The notes: generated from the letters alone by a model not told the origin. A stretch of 64,000 nt of DNA from Vibrio genomosp. F10 str. ZF-129 (GCF_000287055.2 NZ_AJYQ02000038.1:124001-188000); one strand, 5' to 3'; numbered from the stretch's first letter, positions 1 through 9,840 are shown. Made by a program: numbers and translations.

Positions 1-748
1 ACGGGTTAACCGGAACATACGCTTTATTCGGTTTTTCAATTCGCGAAGAATCGATGATCTTAAAGCCTTCAGGGGCTGCCGCAATGTTAACTGCTGTACC
101 ACGAATATTGGTCATGGTACTCATGCCTTCACCATCAGCAAGACGGTGAGCAACTTCCACTAAAGCACGTTCAGCGTTACCAAACAGTAGAATATCCGCT
201 TTTGCATCAAACAAAACAGAGCGACGCACTTTATCTGACCAATAATCGTAATGGGCGACACGGCGCAAACTGGCTTCAATACCACCAAGAATAATCGGAG
301 TGCCTTTATAAGCTTCGCGACAGCGCTGAGAGTAAACGAGAGTGGCGCGGTCAGGGCGTTTGCCGCCTTCGTTATTTGGCGTGTAGGCATCATCGTGGCG
401 TAGCTTACGGTCAGACGTGTATCGATTAATCATTGAATCCATATTACCGGCTGTAATACCAAAAAAGAGATTTGGTTTGCCGAGTGCCATGAACGCATCT
501 TTATTGTTCCAAGCGGGTTGAGAAATAATACCGACACGAAACCCTTGGGCCTCAAGCAATCGGCCAATAATCGCCATACCAAAGCTAGGGTGGTCAACGT
601 AGGCATCTCCGGTAACGATGATAATGTCACAGCTATCCCAACCAAGCATATCCATTTCTTTTCTACTAGTAGGAAGAAAAGGAGCCGTTCCAAAACATTC
701 GGCCCAGTACTTTTTGTGTTCAAAGATTGGTGTGATTTTGCTGTGCAT
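1..748 (-). CDS. ygiQ: YgiQ family radical SAM protein, 5' part only
   Basis: The gene runs off the left edge; the first 249 codons are visible. The start is the ATG at 746-748. The protein carries stretches I recognise as near-identical to E. coli Ygi[42 protein letters not shown] and [12 protein letters not shown]. YgiQ proteins (UPF0313) are large radical-SAM enzymes of unknown reaction with an N-terminal extension before the radical SAM core. The CxxxCxxC cluster motif should lie beyond the window edge, so it cannot be checked. It is divergent from the c-di-GMP phosphodiesterase gene at 941 across about 190 bases. Family assignment is secure; cellular role is unknown. Confidence 0.93.
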   Translation of the reverse strand, partial: MHSKITPIFEHKKYWAECFGTAPFLPTSRKEMDMLGWDSCDIIIVTGDAYVDHPSFGMAIIGRLLEAQGFRVGIISQPAWNNKDAFMALGKPNLFFGITAGNMDSMINRYTSDRKLRHDDAYTPNNEGGKRPDRATLVYSQRCREAYKGTPIILGGIEASLRRVAHYDYWSDKVRRSVLFDAKADILLFGNAERALVEVAHRLADGEGMSTMTNIRGTAVNIAAAPEGFKIIDSSRIEKPNKAYVPVNP

Positions 749-940
749 ATTTTGACCTCTAGAATTGCGAGGGCGAAGTATAGCGAGTTGTTGACTGAGT
801 AGCTAGTTTCGTTGCAATGAAGTGGAAATTATAGGCAAGAATGCAGGAAAAAGTCCCAATTAAACCGCGAGCGATCTATAGTTTCAACTATATTCATAAT
901 AGTGACTTAGCGAGTTTTCTATAAACAGGTTCTCTATAAA

Positions 941-3484
941 ATGAGTCGGGCAACGTTAACAAAATCAGATGCAACAACCGAGAGTATATTTATGGTTCAA
1001 AATAAGAGTACGCTGGATAATGAAGTGTCAGATGTTGGAGTACTCGAGATTGATTCAGTATTCAATGCCTCTGCCGTGTATGAGTGGTATTTGAATTTAG
1101 ATAAGCGAGAGTTTGTCTTTGATAAAAAAGAACTGGAAGGCTTACTCAACGCGACCAATTTAATTTCGTCAATGGACGACATTTTGGAGTATATGCCGGG
1201 AACACAGAGACGTGATTTGAAAGATGCACTGGTGCGAGTTCTTAAAACTGGAGTCAGTGAATACGTCAATTGCACTCTAATGCCCAAAGGAACGGGTTTC
1301 ATTCAGGTTGAAGTTTACATGGAGAAGCCAGAGAAAAACGCGGTCAGTGGGACATTTCGTCCTTTGATTGGTTTAACGTCAATGAGTGAATTATGTGAAG
1401 TTTTTCAAATATTGTTTGAGAATACGCATCATGGCATCGTCGTCACAGACAGTGAGACTCGAATTTTAACGTGCAATCGCTATTTTGAGCAGTTAAAAGG
1501 GTTTAAGCGAAATGAAATGCTGGGATTAAAAGCCAATATATTTAATGCAGGCAAATATCCCGACGAATTTTACCAAGATATGTGGCGAGACATTCACGAA
1601 AAAGGTTCTTGGGGCGGCAGTATTTTAAGCCGCACAGCTGCAGGTTTGACGGCTCCTCAAGATCTCACCATCCAAAAGGTCACCTTTAGTGATAATAAAG
1701 TCTATTACCTAGGGATCGTCGTCGATTTATCGAATCAATTGTATCGAATTGCCGATAAAGGATTAGGCGGGGTTGAGCTTTTAACTCAACTGCCGACTAA
1801 AGATCGGTTTGTTAAACTGCTAGAAGAGCTGTGTTCTTCGAATACGATCGATAGCCGAAAAGTGGTGATTGCGTTGCAGCCGAGTTTTGGTGAGGAAAAT
1901 ATTTTGGAAAATAGGCAGTTGTTTTCCGATATGTTGTCTCGCAGCCGTTACAGCAGTTTGGCTGGATACCTTTCAAATGGTGTCTTTGTTGTTTGCGTTG
2001 AAAGCCCTTCACAGAAAAAAATAAGCCCACAACGTGCATTAATGAAATCGATTAGCCAGTTTTTCCAAGAAGTTAAATTGGAAGGCGGACAAAACATACA
2101 TGAATATGTGGTTAGCGGACGAATTGGGGTATCCATAATTGGTTATGATACCGATGTCCCTAAACGAGCCATTTCTCATGCGATGCAAGCGATGATGGAT
2201 AGCAAGCCTAGTGGTCAAACGAGCATTTCGTTTTACCACAGTAAAACTCATAAAGAGCTGGAAAGAAAAAAAATACTCGAAGGGATTGTTCGAGAATCGA
2301 TAGCGAACCATAAACTTCATGTACATTATCAACCGATTATTGACGCCAACACCTGGCAGATAGCCAAGTTTGAAGCATTGTGCCGCTTCACCCCAACACT
2401 CAATCTGGAATTTACGACCCAAGAAATGGTCAATATTGCTGAAGATCTTGAGCTTGTACCAAAGCTGGACAGCGCTGTTGGAATGATTGCTTTAGGTGAT
2501 CTGAGTAAAATCCGAGCCGTTTGTGGTGATAAGGTTGGGCTAACGATCAACCGTTCACTCAATACGAACTTGGGAACGGAACAGGTGTTGAAAGAAACAT
2601 CGGAGATGCTTGAGCACTTCGCTGATGGTTTTGAATCAATAACCATTGAACTCACTGAAAGTGCCTATTTTGAGAGTAGCCCTAGCCAGGGTAAAGCTTT
2701 GCAGGCTCTTCGTGCAAGTGGTGTGCAAATCGCCATTGATGATTTCGGCACAGGGTATTCTTCATTCAACTACTTGCGCGAGAGGCATTTTGACATTCTG
2801 AAAATCGATCGTGAGTTTGTTCGAGAGATAACAAAAGGGTCAGGGCAATACCATATAGTAAAAATGATCACAGAACTCTCTCACACCTTAGGTATCAAGG
2901 TGGTGGCCGAGGGAGTGGAAACCTTGGCGGAGTTAAGTGTGCTTAAGGCTCTAGGGGTCGACTATATGCAGGGCTATCTATTTTCTAAACCGGTTGCTAT
3001 CGGAAACATTACATACGCGCTCGATTACCAAGTGGCGTTAGCGTCGGAGTTAGAAGGTTTTAGAAATACACAACAAAAACTGACGTTGCTTAATCTGGCG
3101 ACTGATGCAGGGACGTTAGACCCAAGTACACCGCTTGTTGAGGTCAATAAAAGGCTTCAAAGTTCTCCTTCGCTAACCTTGCCCGTTATTGTGAACAAGA
3201 AATGCGTGGGTTTGGTGTCAAAGCTTGAGGTGAATTTACACCTAACACCTCAAATGGGGACGGAGTTAGAGAGTAACCGTGAGGCCGCCATTTGGCATCG
3301 TCCTGTGAATCAGTTAATGAGAACTGGATTTTCAAGGTTGGATCATCGTTCGTCTCTTTTAGATTTAGAACGCTATATTGAAGAACAACTGCCATTTCCT
3401 TGGGTACTCGTGGATGAACAGGGGGGCTACAAAGGGATTTTAGAGTCAGAAGCCGCCATGAATTATCTACTACAGAAACATTGA
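941..3484 (+). CDS. PAS / degenerate GGDEF / EAL / CBS-pair protein, probable c-di-GMP phosphodiesterase
   Basis: An 847-residue multidomain signalling protein with no obvious membrane segment. Order: a diverged N-terminal PAS-like region (about 40-145), a PAS domain (about 150-265), a GGDEF-type fold that has lost its active site (about 280-430; LSNGVFVV stands where GGDEF should be), an EAL domain (about 445-695) and a C-terminal CBS-like pair (about 710-845). The EAL part keeps its catalytic landmarks: EALCR at residue 478, ELTES, DDFGTGYSS near 600, LKID, AEGVET and QGYLF. It should therefore hydrolyse c-di-GMP to pGpG. The degenerate GGDEF and the CBS pair are probably regulatory, CBS pairs usually binding adenine nucleotides. 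Start is uncertain: the ATG at 992 (residue 18) is an alternative, and neither has a strong ribosome-binding site. It looks monocistronic. Confidence 0.88.
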   Translation: MSRATLTKSDATTESIFMVQNKSTLDNEVSDVGVLEIDSVFNASAVYEWYLNLDKREFVFDKKELEGLLNATNLISSMDDILEYMPGTQRRDLKDALVRVLKTGVSEYVNCTLMPKGTGFIQVEVYMEKPEKNAVSGTFRPLIGLTSMSELCEVFQILFENTHHGIVVTDSETRILTCNRYFEQLKGFKRNEMLGLKANIFNAGKYPDEFYQDMWRDIHEKGSWGGSILSRTAAGLTAPQDLTIQKVTFSDNKVYYLGIVVDLSNQLYRIADKGLGGVELLTQLPTKDRFVKLLEELCSSNTIDSRKVVIALQPSFGEENILENRQLFSDMLSRSRYSSLAGYLSNGVFVVCVESPSQKKISPQRALMKSISQFFQEVKLEGGQNIHEYVVSGRIGVSIIGYDTDVPKRAISHAMQAMMDSKPSGQTSISFYHSKTHKELERKKILEGIVRESIANHKLHVHYQPIIDANTWQIAKFEALCRFTPTLNLEFTTQEMVNIAEDLELVPKLDSAVGMIALGDLSKIRAVCGDKVGLTINRSLNTNLGTEQVLKETSEMLEHFADGFESITIELTESAYFESSPSQGKALQALRASGVQIAIDDFGTGYSSFNYLRERHFDILKIDREFVREITKGSGQYHIVKMITELSHTLGIKVVAEGVETLAELSVLKALGVDYMQGYLFSKPVAIGNITYALDYQVALASELEGFRNTQQKLTLLNLATDAGTLDPSTPLVEVNKRLQSSPSLTLPVIVNKKCVGLVSKLEVNLHLTPQMGTELESNREAAIWHRPVNQLMRTGFSRLDHRSSLLDLERYIEEQLPFPWVLVDEQGGYKGILESEAAMNYLLQKH

Positions 3485-3621
3485 CCCCTGCACAACTTAG
3501 CTCTGGTGTGACAAATAAGGCATCAATAGCGGTTTGTGAATGATTGCGGTTAGTGAATGGGTTTAGGTCTGTTATCATCCTCTGCTAATTATTGAACCTT
3601 CGATTTTTAACCGTGGATATT

Positions 3622-4302
3622 ATGATCAATCACTTAATTTCTCTTTTTCCAGCGATGCTTCTTGGGGCACAGCTTGTACTGACACTCATTTTAGTGAAAG
3701 GGGACATTTGCCCAGGCCAGCGTGGGCGTATTCATAAAATGCTACCAGCGATAGGGGTACTATGGTTAGCGACTGCTTCTTTGAAAATCGAAGCATTTAT
3801 GGTGGTTTTTGCGATATTCTATTTTTATTCTCGTGTTCAAACGGGCAAAACACGTGATGCTGGTCCTATTTGGTTGCTATTTCTCGCGAATGGCTTTGCC
3901 TTGTCGTTTGTGGGAATTCAAATTGTTCAGCAAGTGAGTGTGTCTCAATCTCTTACTTACTTTGTTCTGATTTTTTTGCTTGGTGCAAGTTTCTCTCACT
4001 TATTATTGACCATTGCTCGAACACGTTTACAAGCGTTCCATCGAATCTTACCTGTGACCGTAGTGATTGCCGCAATGATGTTCACCGGGTGTGTCTTAGC
4101 GAGTATTTATCAGTTCCATGAGTCACAGTTGGCGCTATTATTGACACCGCTCGTTACTAGTTTTCTATTTGTGTTGATTGGGGTGGTGGTTTCGTGTTGG
4201 CATTTATTGGTGACTCGCGCACCAGAAAAAATTCAGATAGGTCTGGGGTTGCTGTTATTGTTATGCTCCGCGACCATTTCATCTCAAATCATGGTGATTT
4301 AG
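3622..4302 (+). CDS. Multi-pass membrane protein of unknown function
   Basis: A 226-residue, very hydrophobic protein with about seven predicted membrane helices, for example residues around LISLFPAMLLGAQLVLTL, IGVLWLATASL and FVLIFLLGASFSHLLLTIA, and short charged loops. The ATG at 3622 is chosen because the longer frame needs a TTG at 3592 and adds only a polar ten-residue leader. No catalytic motif or known family is recognisable. It follows the phosphodiesterase gene by 137 bases on the same strand without a clear terminator between, so co-transcription is possible but unproved. It could be a small transporter or an envelope protein; nothing in the sequence decides. Confidence 0.65.
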   Translation: MINHLISLFPAMLLGAQLVLTLILVKGDICPGQRGRIHKMLPAIGVLWLATASLKIEAFMVVFAIFYFYSRVQTGKTRDAGPIWLLFLANGFALSFVGIQIVQQVSVSQSLTYFVLIFLLGASFSHLLLTIARTRLQAFHRILPVTVVIAAMMFTGCVLASIYQFHESQLALLLTPLVTSFLFVLIGVVVSCWHLLVTRAPEKIQIGLGLLLLLCSATISSQIMVI

Positions 4303-4478
4303 AAGAGGATCACTTTTTAACTAAGAAATCACAGTGATACTATGAATAACAACTATGCTTTAAGCAAGGTTGCGTAAGTAAGATATGCGCCTTGAGTAAA
4401 GCTTGTATTGGTAAACGTTTAGCTCTTACTTTTTATCTTTACCCCTGAGAAGTTTAACTCTCGCAATAAAGGAGAATA

Positions 4479-4682
4479 ATGATGGATCTTAGCAATATTT
4501 CTCGTCTCGATAACGCCATCCTTCTGGGTATCGTTAACGAAAAGCTGCGATTAGAATGTGACAGCTTTGACGAGTTGGTCAGCACGTATGAAATGGATGT
4601 GGAAAGCCTAATCGGTAAGCTGGATGTATTAGGTTATCAATATGATCCATTAACCAATCAGTTTAAAGCATACCAACGTTAA
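4479..4682 (+). CDS. DUF4250 domain-containing small protein
   Basis: A 67-residue soluble protein with an AGGAG-type ribosome-binding site (GGAG, about 10 bases upstream). The pattern ILLGIVNEKLRLECDSFDEL ... LGYQYDPLTNQF matches my knowledge of DUF4250, a family of about 60-residue proteins with a short helical, winged-helix-like sequence. Function is unknown for the whole family. Start could be either of two consecutive ATG codons (4479 or 4482). It stands between the membrane-protein gene and the convergent metR, with its own 5' region of 176 bases. Confidence 0.75.
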   Translation: MMDLSNISRLDNAILLGIVNEKLRLECDSFDELVSTYEMDVESLIGKLDVLGYQYDPLTNQFKAYQR

Positions 4683-4743
4683 GCGCATTTCCTTGTTTGA
4701 CGAGGAAATGCGCACATAAACAATGATATATCAGCCATTTCTT

Positions 4744-5655
4744 TTAAGCCATCTTGATCCCATCAAGGTGGCTTTTACATTGAAGTTTGGCGGTCGAAAA
4801 GAAGGCTTGTAAGTAGCGCTTATCTTTCTCGGAATTTCGCGTGGCGGCAAACAGCCTGCGCCAGAGGCCTTTGCCTAGAGGTTTACTGCTGATTAACCCT
4901 TGTCTTGAAAACTCGCTAATTGCCCAGTTGGGTAGAGCAGCAACTCCTAGCCCTGCAGACACCATTTGAACTAGCATCAAGGTGTTATCGGCTTGCTTCC
5001 ATTTCTGAGGCTCCACACCTGCGGGTTGCAAAAAATGTTTTACGATATCAAGGCGCTGTTTCTGCACCGGGTAAGAGAGCATGGTTTGATCCATGATATC
5101 CTCCGGCTCGATACACTCCTTTGTTGAGAGCGGATGAGTGGTTGCGGTGATAAGACGCATTTCAAAATCAAACAAGGGTTCATAGTGGACTTCAGATCGG
5201 GGTTGAATGTCTGAGGTAATAACAAGATCGAGCTCACCAGCCATCAAGGCAGGTAAGGGCTCAAAGCCAAATCCTGATGAAAAATCAAGGGCGACACTTG
5301 GCCAAGCGAGTTGGTACTCTTTGAGAGCAGGCATAAGCCACTGAAAACAGGAGTGGCATTCGATGGCCATGTGCAATCGTCCATTCACATCTTCTTTCAA
5401 ACTGGCAATTTCATTTTCTGCTTGAGCGAGTTTCGGCAATACCTCATTGGCCACTTTAAGTAAAATTTCCCCTTCGGACGTGAATTTCACTGGTCGCGTT
5501 TTACGCAAAAAGAGCTGCCCACCGATTCTGGATTCGAGATCTTTTATTTGATGAGACAGCGCCGATTGAGTCAGATGCAGTGCGGTGGCGGTGGCGGTTA
5601 ATGACCCGGTCTCTCTTAATGAGGTCAGAGTGCGTAAATGTTTTAGCTCAATCAT
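4744..5655 (-). CDS. metR: LysR-family regulator MetR
   Basis: A 303-residue LysR-type regulator that activates methionine genes in response to homocysteine. The N-terminal winged helix (residues 1-60) contains ATALHLTQSALSHQI, and the substrate-binding domain follows from about 90. It resembles E. coli MetR (IECHSCFQWLMPAL, SSGFGFEPLPALMAGELD). The strongest context is its divergent placement against metE, the classic MetR target, across a 251-base control region with a MetR-type site and MetJ-type boxes. The family normally represses its own gene and is itself under MetJ, which fits the boxes lying between the two starts. Confidence 0.94.
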   Translation of the reverse strand: MIELKHLRTLTSLRETGSLTATATALHLTQSALSHQIKDLESRIGGQLFLRKTRPVKFTSEGEILLKVANEVLPKLAQAENEIASLKEDVNGRLHMAIECHSCFQWLMPALKEYQLAWPSVALDFSSGFGFEPLPALMAGELDLVITSDIQPRSEVHYEPLFDFEMRLITATTHPLSTKECIEPEDIMDQTMLSYPVQKQRLDIVKHFLQPAGVEPQKWKQADNTLMLVQMVSAGLGVAALPNWAISEFSRQGLISSKPLGKGLWRRLFAATRNSEKDKRYLQAFFSTAKLQCKSHLDGIKMA

Positions 5656-5713
5656 GAGTTCCTCTCATCTTCCTAGAAGCTTCATTAGCTTCTCTAATCT
5701 ACCCATTAATATT

Positions 5714-5737
5714 AGATGTGTAAACATCTAGATGGCT
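5714..5737. promoter_or_regulatory. Three tandem MetJ boxes between metR and metE
   Basis: Three contiguous 8-base units, AGATGTGT, AAACATCT and AGATGGCT, each match the MetJ consensus AGACGTCT at 6 of 8 positions. MetJ (SAM-bound repressor) binds two or more adjacent met boxes cooperatively, so the exact head-to-tail phasing is persuasive. The array lies 59 bases upstream of the metR start and 170 upstream of metE, and could repress either gene. Confidence 0.65.
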
Positions 5738-5754
5738 ACTTGGTTGAATGTTCA

Positions 5755-5767
5755 TGAATATTATTAA
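5755..5767. promoter_or_regulatory. Candidate MetR-binding site
   Basis: TGAATATTATTAA matches the MetR consensus TGAANNTNNTTCA except for one base in the right half. It overlaps a second short palindrome, TTCATGAA, and lies between the MetJ-type boxes and metE. The placement suits activation of metE. Assignment rests on consensus and context only. Confidence 0.45.
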
Positions 5768-5821
5768 TAAACAAGGTGAATAAATGGAGATTGTTCATAT
5801 TGATGAAAAACGAGATAGTTT

Positions 5822-5837
5822 GGCCATCTAGAGCTCT
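5822..5837. promoter_or_regulatory. Second MetJ-type box pair, nearer metE
   Basis: GGCCATCT followed directly by AGAGCTCT match AGACGTCT at 5 and 6 of 8 positions. They lie 69 bases before the metE start, where a repressor would cover the promoter. Weaker than the upstream triple array. Confidence 0.4.
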
Positions 5838-5906
5838 TTAGTAATCATGACTAACTAGCTTAAGAATTATTGGCGCAGAACCGTAATCATCAGAAGGACT
5901 AGGGAA

Positions 5907-8231
5907 ATGACAGCAGCAACCACCACAACACATATATTAGGCTACCCACGTATCGGCGAAAAAAGAGAGCTAAAATTTGCATTGGAACAATACTGGCGTG
6001 GAGAAATAGATCAAAAATCACTCAAAGAGGTAGGTTCAACCCTGCGTAAAAAGCATTGGCAGTTGCAAGATAATGCAAAGCTGAGCTTTACTACCGCGGG
6101 GGATTTTGCTTGGTATGACCATGTGTTAACGACAACACTGTTATTGGGTCATACACCAAAGCGTCATCGAGATGGCTTCCCCGATTTAGACGCATTATTT
6201 AAAGTCGGTCGGGGTCAATCCCAAGAGAGTTGTGGGTGCAGCAGTACGGGAGAGAGTCACGGCAACGCTGCTTCAGACATGACCAAGTGGTTCAACACCA
6301 ATTACCACTATATCGTTCCAGAATTCAGCCAAGATGACAGTTTTGAAGTCAGTTGGCCGCAACTATTCGAAGAAGTGAATGAAGCTATTAAAGCGGGGCA
6401 TAAAGTCAAACCCGTTCTACTTGGTCCACTGAGTTATCTATATTTAGGAAAAGAAGTCGAGCAGGGCTTTGATCGTCTGACATTGCTGCCTCGTTTATTG
6501 ACCGCTTACCAAGCCATTCTCTCAAAACTTGCGAGCTTAGGTGTGGAGTGGGTACAGATTGATGAACCTATTTTGTCCTTAGAGCTGGAAGATAAGTGGC
6601 TTGATTCATTCAAACTTGCTTACCAAGTGCTTCAAAGTGATGTGAAGCTGCTACTCACGACGTATTTTGATTCAGTAGTCGATACGATTGATAAGATTGT
6701 GCAACTACCAGTACAAGGTTTACACATCGACTTAGCGGCTGCACCAGAGCAATTAGATCGGGTTGTTTCAAAACTACCTCAAGACTGGATATTGTCTGCG
6801 GGTGTGATTAATGGTCGAAATGTTTGGCGCGCAGATTTAAGCGCTTGGGCTGAACGCTTGAAGCCAGTGAAAGACAAACTGGCTGAACGGTTATGGATTG
6901 GCACATCGTGTTCATTGCTGCATAGCCCAGTGGATCTGGAGTTAGAAGAGGAGTTAAGTGCAGAAGTGAAGTCGTGGTTTGCTTTTGCTAAACAAAAAGT
7001 TGAAGAAGTTGCGTTGCTCGCGGCTGCTATCGATGGCGATGGTAGAGCGATTATAGCGTGTGAGAAATACAGCCAACCTATTGTTGCAAGGCTCTCATCA
7101 AGCCAGGTGAATAAGCTTCAAGTTGAAGCGCGTATTAACAGTATTACCAAGGCATTATCAGAGCGAAGTGAGCAATATGTAACACGCGCTAAGCATCAAT
7201 CAACTGTACTTGGGTTACCTTTATTGCCGACAACAACGATTGGTTCGTTTCCGCAAACGGGTGAAATTCGAGCTCAGAGAAGTGCATATAAGCAAGGCCT
7301 TCTAACCGAATCCCAATATAATGAAGCGTTAAAAGGGCATATTGCCGATGCCGTGAAACGCCAAGAAGCCCTAGATTTGGACGTACTGGTGCACGGTGAA
7401 GCCGAACGTAATGATATGGTGGAATATTTCGCAGAGCACCTTTCAGGTTTTCAAACGACTCAATTTGGTTGGGTACAAAGCTATGGGTCACGCTGCGTGA
7501 AACCGGCGATTGTTGTTGCTGATATTGAGCGCGAAAAGCCAATCAGCGTGGATTGGACCACCTATGCACAATCTCTGACTTCTAAACACATGAAAGGCAT
7601 GCTGACAGGCCCAGTAACGATACTGTGTTGGACATTCCCTCGAGAAGACATCTCCCGTAAAAAAATTGCCCAGCAGCTTGCTTTTGCTCTTAGAGATGAA
7701 GTTTCTGACTTGCAAAATTCAGGCATTAATATTATTCAAATCGATGAACCTGCGATTCGTGAAGGCTTGCCGCTGAAAAAGAGAGATCATAAGCAGTACT
7801 TAGAGTGGGCGGTGGACGCATTTAAGATTTCAGCGGCCAGTGCGAGACCAGAAACACAAATTCACACGCATATGTGTTACAGCGAATTCAATGAAATTAT
7901 TGATTCCGTCGCGGCGCTTGATGCGGATGTTATTACCATTGAAACCTCTCGCTCGAATATGGAATTATTACGTGCTTTTGAAGAGTTCAACTACCCCAAT
8001 GAAATTGGACCAGGAGTGTATGACATTCATTCGCCAAATATTCCATCAGAAGCGTGGATTCAAGACCTACTAAGAAAAGCAGCAGAGAAAATCCCAGCGA
8101 GCCGTTTATGGGTTAATCCAGATTGTGGGTTGAAAACGCGTAACTGGACAGAAACAGAGCAAGCCTTAACCAATCTGGTTTCAGCGGCAAAATCGTTAAG
8201 AAAAGAATGGAAGGAACGAGAAATAGCTTAG
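5907..8231 (+). CDS. metE: Cobalamin-independent methionine synthase MetE
   Basis: 774 residues, the usual MetE length. It transfers the methyl group of 5-methyltetrahydropteroyl-tri-L-glutamate to homocysteine to make methionine in the cytoplasm. The N-terminal half starts with [14 protein letters not shown], and the C-terminal catalytic barrel has [25 protein letters not shown], the zinc-site HTHMCYSEF and [10 protein letters not shown] short Cys/Ser-rich insertion (QESCGCSS, residues about 110-118) sits in the N-terminal domain, a feature I associate with Vibrio MetE. Start ATG has AAGGAC about 10 bases upstream. No B12 riboswitch motif is seen upstream; control appears to be by MetR and MetJ. 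A strong terminator follows. Confidence 0.97.
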   Translation: MTAATTTTHILGYPRIGEKRELKFALEQYWRGEIDQKSLKEVGSTLRKKHWQLQDNAKLSFTTAGDFAWYDHVLTTTLLLGHTPKRHRDGFPDLDALFKVGRGQSQESCGCSSTGESHGNAASDMTKWFNTNYHYIVPEFSQDDSFEVSWPQLFEEVNEAIKAGHKVKPVLLGPLSYLYLGKEVEQGFDRLTLLPRLLTAYQAILSKLASLGVEWVQIDEPILSLELEDKWLDSFKLAYQVLQSDVKLLLTTYFDSVVDTIDKIVQLPVQGLHIDLAAAPEQLDRVVSKLPQDWILSAGVINGRNVWRADLSAWAERLKPVKDKLAERLWIGTSCSLLHSPVDLELEEELSAEVKSWFAFAKQKVEEVALLAAAIDGDGRAIIACEKYSQPIVARLSSSQVNKLQVEARINSITKALSERSEQYVTRAKHQSTVLGLPLLPTTTIGSFPQTGEIRAQRSAYKQGLLTESQYNEALKGHIADAVKRQEALDLDVLVHGEAERNDMVEYFAEHLSGFQTTQFGWVQSYGSRCVKPAIVVADIEREKPISVDWTTYAQSLTSKHMKGMLTGPVTILCWTFPREDISRKKIAQQLAFALRDEVSDLQNSGINIIQIDEPAIREGLPLKKRDHKQYLEWAVDAFKISAASARPETQIHTHMCYSEFNEIIDSVAALDADVITIETSRSNMELLRAFEEFNYPNEIGPGVYDIHSPNIPSEAWIQDLLRKAAEKIPASRLWVNPDCGLKTRNWTETEQALTNLVSAAKSLRKEWKEREIA

Positions 8232-8268
8232 CGAGTAAACACAATAAGGTAGAACAGTCTTCGATAAA

Positions 8269-8300
8269 AAAATGCCGCTATGGTAGCGGCATTTTGTTTA
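8269..8300 (+). terminator. Rho-independent terminator after metE
   Basis: A perfect 12-base stem (AAAATGCCGCTA / TAGCGGCATTTT) with a three-base loop, ending in a T-rich tract. It lies 38 bases after the metE stop. The A-rich left arm lets it also act on leftward transcription. Confidence 0.85.
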
Positions 8301-8374
8301 TGTATCGTTTAATTGTCCGACGAAGTTTTTCTTTAGAGCGATGCTCTAAGTGCTAAGTTCGGACAAAAGGTAGA

Positions 8375-8932
8375 CTATTTAGCAAAGTTGACAATAGGGA
8401 AACATTTGAAAAAACCATTATCAGCACAGTTAATGATACCGATTTGAACGCCTTCAATTTTCGCTGTTTTGTTGAAAAAGCCAAATTGAACGGTTGATGT
8501 ATCAGAAAGGTTTGCTGCACCAATATCAACCAGCGTATTGCCCTCTGAATAGTTAACAAAACTAATGTTCGCGCCTTTAACATCGTTGGTTAAGTTGACA
8601 GCACCAATGTTTGCGCCAAGCGTTGAACCAGTATTCCAGTTAAAAAAGCCTAAAGATGCGCCTGTCATAGATTCGTTGACTTTAGAAGCGCCAAAAAACC
8701 CCAGGTTAACACCCGTTGTATTGTTCGTTTCAGAAAGGCCAACAATAGCCAAATCAACCCCTTTAAGGTCATCGACTTTACCGTAAAGAGCAGCAACACG
8801 TACACCACCAACCGCTTGCTCGTCGGGTGAATTAAAATTATTAATCGATGAGAACATCACAGGCGTAGAAGCAAAAGCGACAGATGATGCAAGTGCAGCG
8901 GTAACAGCGAGTGCAGAAATGATTTTTTTCAT
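8375..8932 (-). CDS. Secreted LA_2272-type surface repeat protein
   Basis: 185 residues beginning with a clear signal peptide (KKIISALAVTAALASSVAFA, cleavage expected after Ala-21). The mature part is built of short repeats of the form GVxLGxxN / GANIGxxN / GVQIGIIN, each about 18-20 residues, which should stack as a beta-solenoid. The closing segment (GVQIGIINCADNG ... FPIVNF) resembles the repeat family named after Leptospira LA_2272. Function is unknown; an exported surface or periplasmic location is likely. It stands alone, divergent in transcription from nothing close, and shares the metE-terminator region at its 3' side. Confidence 0.7.
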   Translation of the reverse strand: MKKIISALAVTAALASSVAFASTPVMFSSINNFNSPDEQAVGGVRVAALYGKVDDLKGVDLAIVGLSETNNTTGVNLGFFGASKVNESMTGASLGFFNWNTGSTLGANIGAVNLTNDVKGANISFVNYSEGNTLVDIGAANLSDTSTVQFGFFNKTAKIEGVQIGIINCADNGFFKCFPIVNFAK

Positions 8933-9158
8933 GGAAACTCCAGCGGGTTCTTACTATTTCTCAAGTGTTTGAGGTAACAAAGAGTATATATGTGATCTGA
9001 ATCGCATACTGTATATGTGTGATATAGAATATGCAAGCTTCAATTGCTGCTGGTCTGAATGCGTATCACGGTGAAAAGATAAAAATCATCATATCAAGAT
9101 ATGGCATTTTTGAGCAGTGTGGTCGACCTAACATCACCTGGGTCACCGGTATTTCAAT

Positions 9159-9542
9159 CTACTGGCACGTACTATTGTCGATGTATTGGTCAATCATGAG
9201 CTGGCCTCGACTGTTGCGCATTTGTATACGGTAGCTAACGCCCACTTCGAGATTACTTTTGACATCGGGGTCACTGCAATAGCTGTCTACACTCATTTTC
9301 ATGACTTGTTGAGTGGGTTTTGCACCAGGAGCATCATCGTTGTAAACCATCATTATTTCGATGGTTGTACCCTTTGCTCTCGCTTGCATGATTGACAGAG
9401 GACCATACTCCAAAGGTAGCTCCGAGCTCAAAACACTGGCTCGGTTTTGGGCTAAGAGTTCAAGGTTTCTTTGTTGATTAGCATTAGAAGAGCAGCCAAA
9501 TAACATCAAAGAAGCCAAAGCACCAATGATAACTTTACGCAT
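9159..9542 (-). CDS. gspS: Type II secretion pilotin lipoprotein (GspS-beta / AspS family)
   Basis: 127 residues. A lipoprotein signal ends in the lipobox LFGC, so Cys-17 would be acylated, with Ser at +2 directing it to the outer membrane. The mature part (LPLEYGPLSIM, IEIMMVYN, YRIQMRNSRGQLMID) matches what I know of the Vibrio AspS pilotin, which escorts the type II secretin to the outer membrane. Two further cysteines (89 and 126) could form the disulfide typical of that family. The ATG at 9542 is chosen over the longer frame because the signal sequence begins there. It follows yciI by a single base. No other secretion genes are in the window, as is usual for AspS. Confidence 0.85.
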   Translation of the reverse strand: MRKVIIGALASLMLFGCSSNANQQRNLELLAQNRASVLSSELPLEYGPLSIMQARAKGTTIEIMMVYNDDAPGAKPTQQVMKMSVDSYCSDPDVKSNLEVGVSYRIQMRNSRGQLMIDQYIDNSTCQ

Positions 9543-9543
9543 A

Positions 9544-9840
9544 TTAAAATACTTTCTTAAATGGTTTAACGATGACATTGGCATAAACACCAGCCTCTAT
9601 GTAAGGGTCTGCATCCGCCCATTGCTGCGCATCTTGCAGTGAATTAAATTCTGCGATTACCGTCGACCCTGTGAAGCCGGCTTCCGCTGGATTGTCGGAA
9701 TCAATCGCTGGCATTGGACCTGCCGTCAGCAAGCGACCTTCCTCTTTTAAACTCTCTAGCCTGGCTAAGTGCTGTGGGCGAACAGAAAGTCGTTTTTCGA
9801 GTGAGTTTTCAATATCTGTTGAAAAAATTACGTACCACAT
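9544..9840 (-). CDS. yciI: YciI family protein
   Basis: 98 residues, almost the same length and sequence as E. coli Yci[47 protein letters not shown]. YciI is a small dimeric ferredoxin-like-fold protein related to muconolactone-isomerase-type enzymes; its reaction is not established. The gene stops one base before the start of the pilotin gene, so the two are probably cotranscribed, and yciA lies 114 bases upstream on the same strand. Confidence 0.93.
   Translation of the reverse strand: MWYVIFSTDIENSLEKRLSVRPQHLARLESLKEEGRLLTAGPMPAIDSDNPAEAGFTGSTVIAEFNSLQDAQQWADADPYIEAGVYANVIVKPFKKVF

Noticed and set aside
518..802. 94-codon reading frame antisense to ygiQ
   Set aside because: Shadow of the strongly conserved ygiQ coding sequence.
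5656..5906. Possible B12 riboswitch before metE
   Set aside because: No conserved B12-box or related core seen; MetJ/MetR sites explain the region.
9031..9234. 67-codon plus-strand reading frame
   Set aside because: It runs into the antisense of the pilotin gene, has no ribosome-binding site and no recognisable protein character.
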